This document shows, piece after piece, positions 5,372 to 11,279 of a stretch of DNA of 11,279 nucleotides. This DNA comes from Bacteroidota bacterium (GTDB taxonomy: Bacteria > Bacteroidota > Bacteroidia > 2-12-FULL-35-15): positions 1-11,279 of the forward strand of contig JAPLDC010000223.1 of NCBI GenBank assembly GCA_026391935.1, read 5' to 3'. The first letter of the stretch is position 1. Every line of letters begins with the position of its first letter. The position numbers and the translations under genes are program-made. A model generated the notes under the pieces. That model was not told the origin of the DNA, searched no databases, and saw only the letters and a list, made by a program, of their open reading frames with translations.

Positions 5372-8300
5372 ATGAAAAATATAAAATCAATTTTACTTTT
5401 ACTTGTTTTGTCTCTTTTCACAAACGTGAATTTAGCTTCGAATGATGATCTCAAAAAGGCATGGGAAGCATTTGAGTCAAATAATCGTACAGAGGCCGTT
5501 ACTCTTTTTAAACAAGCGGCAAAGGATCCTGAAAGCAAAGCGGAAGCGAATTTGGCCTTGTCGCTGATAAGCAGGGATAATGGAAATTCCGACGACGCAT
5601 TAAATTATTTTATGGAATTTTACAAGTCTTCGGATAACCCGTATCCATATACTTTTGCACTTTGGACTACAACATGTTTAAATAATAATTATGATAAAAA
5701 AAGTAAAGAGCAAGTCGCTTTTTTAAAAATGCTTGCAGCTGATCCGAAGGCGAATCAATGCATGCAATCATTAGCGAACTCCATGCTTGGCTATCATTAT
5801 CAGAAGAGCAATGATTTTAAAACCTCAAAAGAATATTTTGATAAAATTGATATTGTTCAGTTTTGTCAGGCTGTTGGCCAATTCGAAAATGTCTCTGGTA
5901 GTGGTTTTAATAAAGATTTTGGAGTGCTTGCGAATCCTTCAGCGACAGCCGTATTTAAAAATAAAGTGGGCGCAGATGTAAAATGGTTCAATGTAAAATA
6001 TATTCGAAATGATAAATGGTTTGATTTTGCATATAACTTTAATTCTGATGATGCTGTGTGTTTTGCACAATCATTCGTAAACAGTCCTGCTGATCAGGAA
6101 ATAATTTTACGCGCTGGAGCTTCCGGCGCAATAAAGATCTGGTTAAACGACAAGTTGGTCAGCTCAATTGTTGAAGAACAAAACACAGACCTTGATGTTT
6201 ATGGTTATAAAGTAAAATTAAATAAAGGTTATAATAGGGTTTTGGTGCAAGTAGGGAAAAGTGAATTAGATCGTTACAATTTTATGGTAAGGTTGTTTGA
6301 TCTTAATGAAAAACCATTGTCCGGAATTACTTATGCAACTGAAGCTCAGCAGTATTCCAAAGAAACCTCCTATGAAGTGAAGGAAGTTCCATTTTTTGCA
6401 GATACTTTTTTTCAGGAAAAATTAAAATCAGATCCTAAAAATATTTTATCGCTTTTGATGCTTGGTGAAATTCATCTTCGTAATGATAAAGCATATGATG
6501 CTCGCAAAGCATTTACTGAAGCTTCTATCGTAGCTCCTCAATGTACTTATATAAAAGAACGTTTGATAGAGTGTTATTCTCGGGATCAGAATACTACAAT
6601 GCTTACAAAAGCTGTTGAGAGTATTAAAACAAATGACCCAGAAAGTTATTATGCTATTAGAGAGTTATATAATGACGCAGCCGAAAAAGAAGATTACGAT
6701 GAAGCTGAAAGATTATTGGGGAAATTGGTAAAAAATTATGGAGCTACTTTACTGACAGATGCTTTAGAACTTGACATATATGTAAAGCGTAAAAAGTTTG
6801 ATAATATTGTAACAGTAGGAAAAGAGCTATATGAAAAATATCCTGATAACTGGGATATTGTAAACCTTAAATATATTATTGAAACCAATGTTAATAAGGA
6901 TTATGATAAAGCCAATGATATCCTTTTAAAATATCTAAAAACGAATAGTAATGAAACGGCTTCTAATACTTTAGCAAGTAATTATTTTGAAAAAGGAAAC
7001 GTACAAAAGGGATTTGATATTTATATAAAACGCACGGAGGATTTTCCATACGCTACAGGATATTATGAAGGTGTTTCTGATCTGTATTTTTCTAAACAAG
7101 ATTATTCTACTGCTGAAACATGGATGAAGAAGTTGATTGAGATTTGTCCTTATAATGGATATTATTGGAATCAATTGGGGAAAATATATGAAGCCATGAA
7201 TAAAACAGAAGATGCGAAAATGGCTTTTGCAAAATGTATTTATTTTTCTCCGACAAATTATGAAGCACATCGTTTGCTTCGGAAAATGCAAAATAAAAAG
7301 GAGTTGTTCGATTATTTTCCTGAACAGGATATCGATAAAATAGTTGCAGGTTCTCCCAAACCAAAAGATTTTCCTGAGGATAACAGTATCGTTCTTTTGA
7401 ATGAAATGCAGCGGATCGTTTACCCGGAAGGTGCAACAGAACAAAAAACAGAACTGTGTGTAAAAATATTCAATCAAGCAGGTATTGATTCCTGGAAAGA
7501 ATATTCTGTTGGTTATAATGGTTACACTCAACGTTTGATAATTGAAAAGGCTGAAGTAATAAAGGCTGATGGGAATAAAGTAAAAGCAGAAACGAATGAA
7601 AATCAGATGGTGTTTACATCCTTAGAGATAGGTGATGCAATTCATATTACCTATCGTATCGAAGATTATGTTTACGGACAGTTGGCCGCTCATTTTACGG
7701 ATCGTTTTAATTTGAATTATAGTTTGCCAGTGGGCTTAAGTAAATATAGTTTGCTCGTCCCTGAGGCGAAAAAATTTAATTATAAAGTGCTTAATAGCGA
7801 CATTCAGCCAACAATTAGCTCTCCCGAAGATGGATATAAAATGTATGTGTTTGAAAAATCTAATCTTGCAGGTTTAAAAAATGAACCGTACATGCCTCCG
7901 TTGGATGACATTGGAATGGTGGTCGATATTTCTTCTATTCCGGATTGGAAATTTATCAGCAATTGGTATGCTGATCTTGCAAATACAAAAGCGAAATCAG
8001 ATTATGAGATCAAAGAAGCTGTCGCTGATGTATTTAAGGACAAATCAAAAAAAATGACCGAATTGCAAAAAGCAAAGTTGATCTATGAATACATTGAAAA
8101 GAATGTTAGTTATAGCAATGTTTCTTTCTTGCACGGTGCATTTGTTCCTCAAAAAGCTTCTCGCACCTTAAATACAAAACTCGGTGATTGTAAAGATGTT
8201 TCAACATTGTTTGTGGCTATGTGCCGCGAAGTTGGAGTGACGGCCAATCTTGTTTTGGTGAGTACAAGGGATAATGGCGATAATTGTTTGATCCAACCAA

Positions 8301-9133
8301 ATGTCGGTTTTAATCATTGTATCGCTCATTTGATGGCTGATGGAAAAGAATATTATATTGAATTGACAGATAATAAATTATCCTTCTCAACGATTGGAAA
8401 TTCATTGATGAATACTCCAATACTTCAAATCCCAACTGAAACAAAAACTGTTCCGGGTGAATTGGAGCGATTGAAAACATCGAACAGAATCGTTAATACG
8501 ATTTCCCGGAAAGCAAATGTTTCTTTTAATAACAATGATCTGTCGGTTTCCCGAACTACTACCAGAACAGGTGTTTTTGCTGATGGTACACGTAGCGATT
8601 ATGCTGAACTTGGAAAAGAAGAACAAATGAAAACGATGAGTCGTGCTATAGGGTCTGATTATACAACACCTGTTAAATTAACGGAATTGAATTTTAGTGA
8701 CCTTTCCAGTTTGAGTGATACTGTAAGTTACAAACTAGCATTCACTGTCAGCAACGCATTAATGGATGTTGCAGGAATGAAGATCATAAAATTACCTTGG
8801 TCGGATGCTTATTCTAGTCTTGATTTCTTGACATTGGAAAAAAGAACTTATCCTTTTAATGTATGGTCATTTTCTTCTATCGAATCTGCAAATGAAGAAT
8901 TGGTCGTTGAATTGCCTAAGGGGAAATTATTGGTAGAAATGCCAAAAACTGTGCTGATCAAAAATGATTTAATAAGTTATTCATTGACATTTAAAATGGT
9001 AGGTGCAAAATTGTCTGCAACACGTTCATTGAAATTCAATAAGGAGATTGTGAGCCCTGAGGACTATGCTAATTTTAAAGAATCATTCACTAAAATTTCT
9101 GAAGCCGATTCAAAACAGGTTGCCTTTAAATAA
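5372..9133 (+). CDS. Large exported TPR / DUF3857 / transglutaminase-like protein
   Basis: The 1253-residue product starts with a signal peptide (MKNIKSILLLLVLSLF...NLA, cleavage near residue 23; no lipobox cysteine). It appears to contain, in order: TPR-like helices (about 25-150); a predicted beta-sandwich (about 200-318, with IILRAGASGAIKIWLNDK) resembling sugar-binding jelly-rolls; a long TPR array (about 330-660); DUF3857 (about 670-835); a transglutaminase-like domain (about 880-1010); and a beta-rich C-terminal region (about 1040-1253). Candidate catalytic residues are C940 in GDCKD and H982 in FNHC. The third position, usually Asp before a Thr, reads E997 in IELTD, with D1000 close by. 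This architecture recurs in Bacteroidota envelope proteins, but the reaction and substrate are not established. It probably acts in the periplasm or at the surface. The ATG at 5372 is preferred over TTG at 5351 because it gives a clean signal peptide. Confidence 0.88.
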   Translation: MKNIKSILLLLVLSLFTNVNLASNDDLKKAWEAFESNNRTEAVTLFKQAAKDPESKAEANLALSLISRDNGNSDDALNYFMEFYKSSDNPYPYTFALWTTTCLNNNYDKKSKEQVAFLKMLAADPKANQCMQSLANSMLGYHYQKSNDFKTSKEYFDKIDIVQFCQAVGQFENVSGSGFNKDFGVLANPSATAVFKNKVGADVKWFNVKYIRNDKWFDFAYNFNSDDAVCFAQSFVNSPADQEIILRAGASGAIKIWLNDKLVSSIVEEQNTDLDVYGYKVKLNKGYNRVLVQVGKSELDRYNFMVRLFDLNEKPLSGITYATEAQQYSKETSYEVKEVPFFADTFFQEKLKSDPKNILSLLMLGEIHLRNDKAYDARKAFTEASIVAPQCTYIKERLIECYSRDQNTTMLTKAVESIKTNDPESYYAIRELYNDAAEKEDYDEAERLLGKLVKNYGATLLTDALELDIYVKRKKFDNIVTVGKELYEKYPDNWDIVNLKYIIETNVNKDYDKANDILLKYLKTNSNETASNTLASNYFEKGNVQKGFDIYIKRTEDFPYATGYYEGVSDLYFSKQDYSTAETWMKKLIEICPYNGYYWNQLGKIYEAMNKTEDAKMAFAKCIYFSPTNYEAHRLLRKMQNKKELFDYFPEQDIDKIVAGSPKPKDFPEDNSIVLLNEMQRIVYPEGATEQKTELCVKIFNQAGIDSWKEYSVGYNGYTQRLIIEKAEVIKADGNKVKAETNENQMVFTSLEIGDAIHITYRIEDYVYGQLAAHFTDRFNLNYSLPVGLSKYSLLVPEAKKFNYKVLNSDIQPTISSPEDGYKMYVFEKSNLAGLKNEPYMPPLDDIGMVVDISSIPDWKFISNWYADLANTKAKSDYEIKEAVADVFKDKSKKMTELQKAKLIYEYIEKNVSYSNVSFLHGAFVPQKASRTLNTKLGDCKDVSTLFVAMCREVGVTANLVLVSTRDNGDNCLIQPNVGFNHCIAHLMADGKEYYIELTDNKLSFSTIGNSLMNTPILQIPTETKTVPGELERLKTSNRIVNTISRKANVSFNNNDLSVSRTTTRTGVFADGTRSDYAELGKEEQMKTMSRAIGSDYTTPVKLTELNFSDLSSLSDTVSYKLAFTVSNALMDVAGMKIIKLPWSDAYSSLDFLTLEKRTYPFNVWSFSSIESANEELVVELPKGKLLVEMPKTVLIKNDLISYSLTFKMVGAKLSATRSLKFNKEIVSPEDYANFKESFTKISEADSKQVAFK

Positions 9134-9150
9134 TTGCAAAAATAGAATTC

Positions 9151-9193
9151 AAAAAAAGATCCCGTTCTTCATTGAAGAACGGGATCTTTTTTT
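9151..9193. terminator. Bidirectional terminator between convergent genes
   Basis: A perfect inverted repeat with 20-base arms (9151-9170 and 9174-9193) and a 3-base loop (ATT). The core is GATCCCGTTCTTC paired with GAAGAACGGGATC, flanked by A7 on the left and T7 on the right. Transcripts from either strand would therefore form a stable hairpin followed by a U run. It serves both the large transglutaminase-like gene (ends 9133, plus) and atpC (ends 9212, minus). Confidence 0.95.
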
Positions 9194-9211
9194 ATGATTG
9201 GAAGAATTTGT

Positions 9212-9451
9212 TTATGCTTCTGCTAATATAATCACTTGATTATTTTGAACCTCAACAACACCGCCATTGATCTCAAAATTCTCAATATTTTTTTTCGAAT
9301 CAGTAACCTTTACAGTTCCTTTTTTCAAAGATGCTATAATAGGTGCGTGATTATTTAAAATACCAAAAGATCCATCAGCACCGGGAAGCTTTACCGCTTC
9401 CACTTCGCCACTGTATACTTTTTTATCCGGAGTTATTATTTCTAAATGCAT
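9212..9451 (-). CDS. atpC: ATP synthase F1 epsilon subunit, short form
   Basis: Epsilon sits on the central stalk of F1 with gamma and couples rotation to the membrane ring. The 79-residue product covers the N-terminal beta-sandwich domain only: MHLEIITPDKKVYSGEVEAVKLPG, then GSFGILNNHAPIIASLKKGTV, and INGGVVEV near the end. Typical epsilon subunits have about 130-140 residues with two C-terminal helices that can inhibit ATP hydrolysis. These helices are absent here, and the stop codon is followed closely by a terminator, so nothing has been cut off recently. Short forms are common in Bacteroidota. The gene follows atpD by 65 bases and the two are presumably co-transcribed. Confidence 0.95.
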   Translation of the reverse strand: MHLEIITPDKKVYSGEVEAVKLPGADGSFGILNNHAPIIASLKKGTVKVTDSKKNIENFEINGGVVEVQNNQVIILAEA

Positions 9452-9453
9452 TA

Positions 9454-9509
9454 TGTATCAAGTATTAAGTATCAAGTACCAGATCTTACTTCCTGATACT
9501 TGTTACTTG
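9454..9509. repeat. Palindromic heptamer array between atpD and atpC
   Basis: Four tandem heptamers, TGTATCA (9454), AGTATTA (9461), AGTATCA (9468) and AGTACCA (9475), are followed by inverted units TCTTACT (9484), TGATACT (9494) and TGTTACT (9501). CAAGTATTAAGTATCA (9459-9474) pairs with TGATACTTGTTACTTG (9494-9509) at 14 of 16 positions, and AAGTA/TACTT can extend the structure inward. In the atpD-atpC transcript this hairpin would end 7 bases before the atpC start codon. It has no T run in that direction, so a terminator is unlikely. Confidence 0.75.
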
Positions 9510-9516
9510 TGTCTAT

Positions 9517-11079
<1,563 letters not shown>

Positions 11080-11122
11080 TTATGTAAAAAATCGATTTTA
11101 AATATTTTTATGATTAAATTCG

Positions 11123-11130
11123 TATCTTTA
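11123..11130 (+). promoter_or_regulatory. Possible -7 element for the right-edge gene
   Basis: TATCTTTA differs from TAnnTTTG only at the last base. It lies 103 bases before the ATG at 11234, which would give a leader of nearly 100 bases. No clear TTTG is seen at the -33 position. Confidence 0.25.
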
Positions 11131-11165
11131 AATCATAGGCCATTTTTTGTGGAAAATAAAGGCGT

Positions 11166-11197
11166 TTTCGACCTCTGTTTTTTGGGTGTTGTCGAAA
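11166..11197 (+). other. Inverted repeat in the leader of the right-edge gene
   Basis: TTTCGAC (11166-11172) is complementary to GTCGAAA (11191-11197) across an 18-base loop that contains T6GGG. If transcription starts near 11137, this would be a leader hairpin ending 36 bases before the ATG at 11234. It does not resemble an FMN riboswitch. The function is unknown. Confidence 0.35.
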
Positions 11198-11233
11198 CCT
11201 GTTAGCAAATCGTATGATGTAATTAGTTATTAA

Positions 11234-11279
11234 ATGAAGGTTTATACCCAAATTGAAGATTTTAAGGATGTCAAAAATC
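11234..11279 (+). CDS. ribF: Start of a gene, probably bifunctional riboflavin kinase/FAD synthetase (5' end only)
   Basis: Only 15 codons lie in the window: MKVYTQIEDFKDVKN. Bacteroidota RibF proteins commonly open with MKVY..IEEF...KN, directly before the VVTIGTFDGVHLGH nucleotide-binding motif, which would lie just beyond the right edge. If correct, the enzyme phosphorylates riboflavin to FMN and adenylates FMN to FAD. The call rests on this short N-terminal resemblance alone. The gene is divergent from atpD across a 211-base spacer that holds an inverted repeat and only weak promoter-like boxes. Confidence 0.5.
   Translation, partial: MKVYTQIEDFKDVKN

Noticed and set aside
6971..7531. 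Minus-strand open frame of 186 codons inside the transglutaminase-like gene
   Set aside because: It is an antisense shadow: Cys/Phe/Ile-rich translation, no recognisable domain, and fully inside a well-supported gene.
9454..9509. CRISPR-like array or rho-independent terminator between atpD and atpC
   Set aside because: The units are only 7 bases and contiguous without spacers, and no T run follows the hairpin in the direction of transcription.
11131..11233. FMN riboswitch before the putative ribF
   Set aside because: None of the conserved RFN-element blocks, such as AGGATA or GGGGCAGGGT, are present.

Overview
The window looks like a chromosomal segment of a Bacteroidota (Bacteroidetes) bacterium. 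Supporting signs are AT-rich spacers, A-rich leaders without clear Shine-Dalgarno sites, and promoters of the TTTG-N19-TAnnTTTG type (clearest before rpsF). The protein families also fit: a glycine-rich/Ig-like/PKD-like secreted protein, a DUF3857-transglutaminase-TPR protein, a short AtpC, and an AtpD with an insertion after its catalytic glutamate. Most of the window is core genome, and no mobile element, CRISPR array, tRNA or rRNA was seen.

Layout. Positions 1-1466 (minus) hold the N-terminal 488 residues of a large secreted protein that runs off the left edge: signal peptide, a glycine-rich domain of about 250 residues, then Ig-like and PKD-like repeats. Upstream of it on the same strand is dnaX (1603-3357), the clamp-loader/tau subunit of DNA polymerase III. 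Its reading frame carries an A10 tract exactly where the clamp-loader core ends. A divergent spacer with a tandem heptamer repeat and a strong promoter leads to rpsF-rpsR-rplI (3668-4759), closed by a terminator. Next come a small MazG-like nucleotide pyrophosphohydrolase (4913-5305) and a 1253-residue exported protein (5372-9133) that combines TPRs, a putative beta-sandwich, DUF3857 and a transglutaminase-like domain. A perfect 20-bp-arm hairpin with A7/T7 flanks (9151-9193) separates this gene from the convergent ATP synthase pair atpD-atpC (minus, 11022 to 9212). At the right edge the first 15 codons of a plus-strand gene, probably ribF, begin at 11234.

How the genes fit together. dnaX serves replication, rpsF-rpsR-rplI serves the ribosome, and atpD-atpC forms part of the F1 sector of ATP synthase. 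The two large exported proteins belong to the envelope or cell surface. The genes are adjacent but do not form one pathway.

Most notable observations. (1) The A10 tract in dnaX lies at residues 370-373, with stop codons directly behind it in both shifted frames, so slippage by one base either way would give a gamma-like clamp loader of 373-374 residues. (2) A palindromic array of heptamers between atpD and atpC would form a hairpin ending 7 nt before the atpC start codon. (3) A second heptamer array of the same period lies between dnaX and rpsF. (4) An in-frame (GGC)7 microsatellite lies in the secreted glycine-rich protein. I see no clearly undescribed multi-gene system here.
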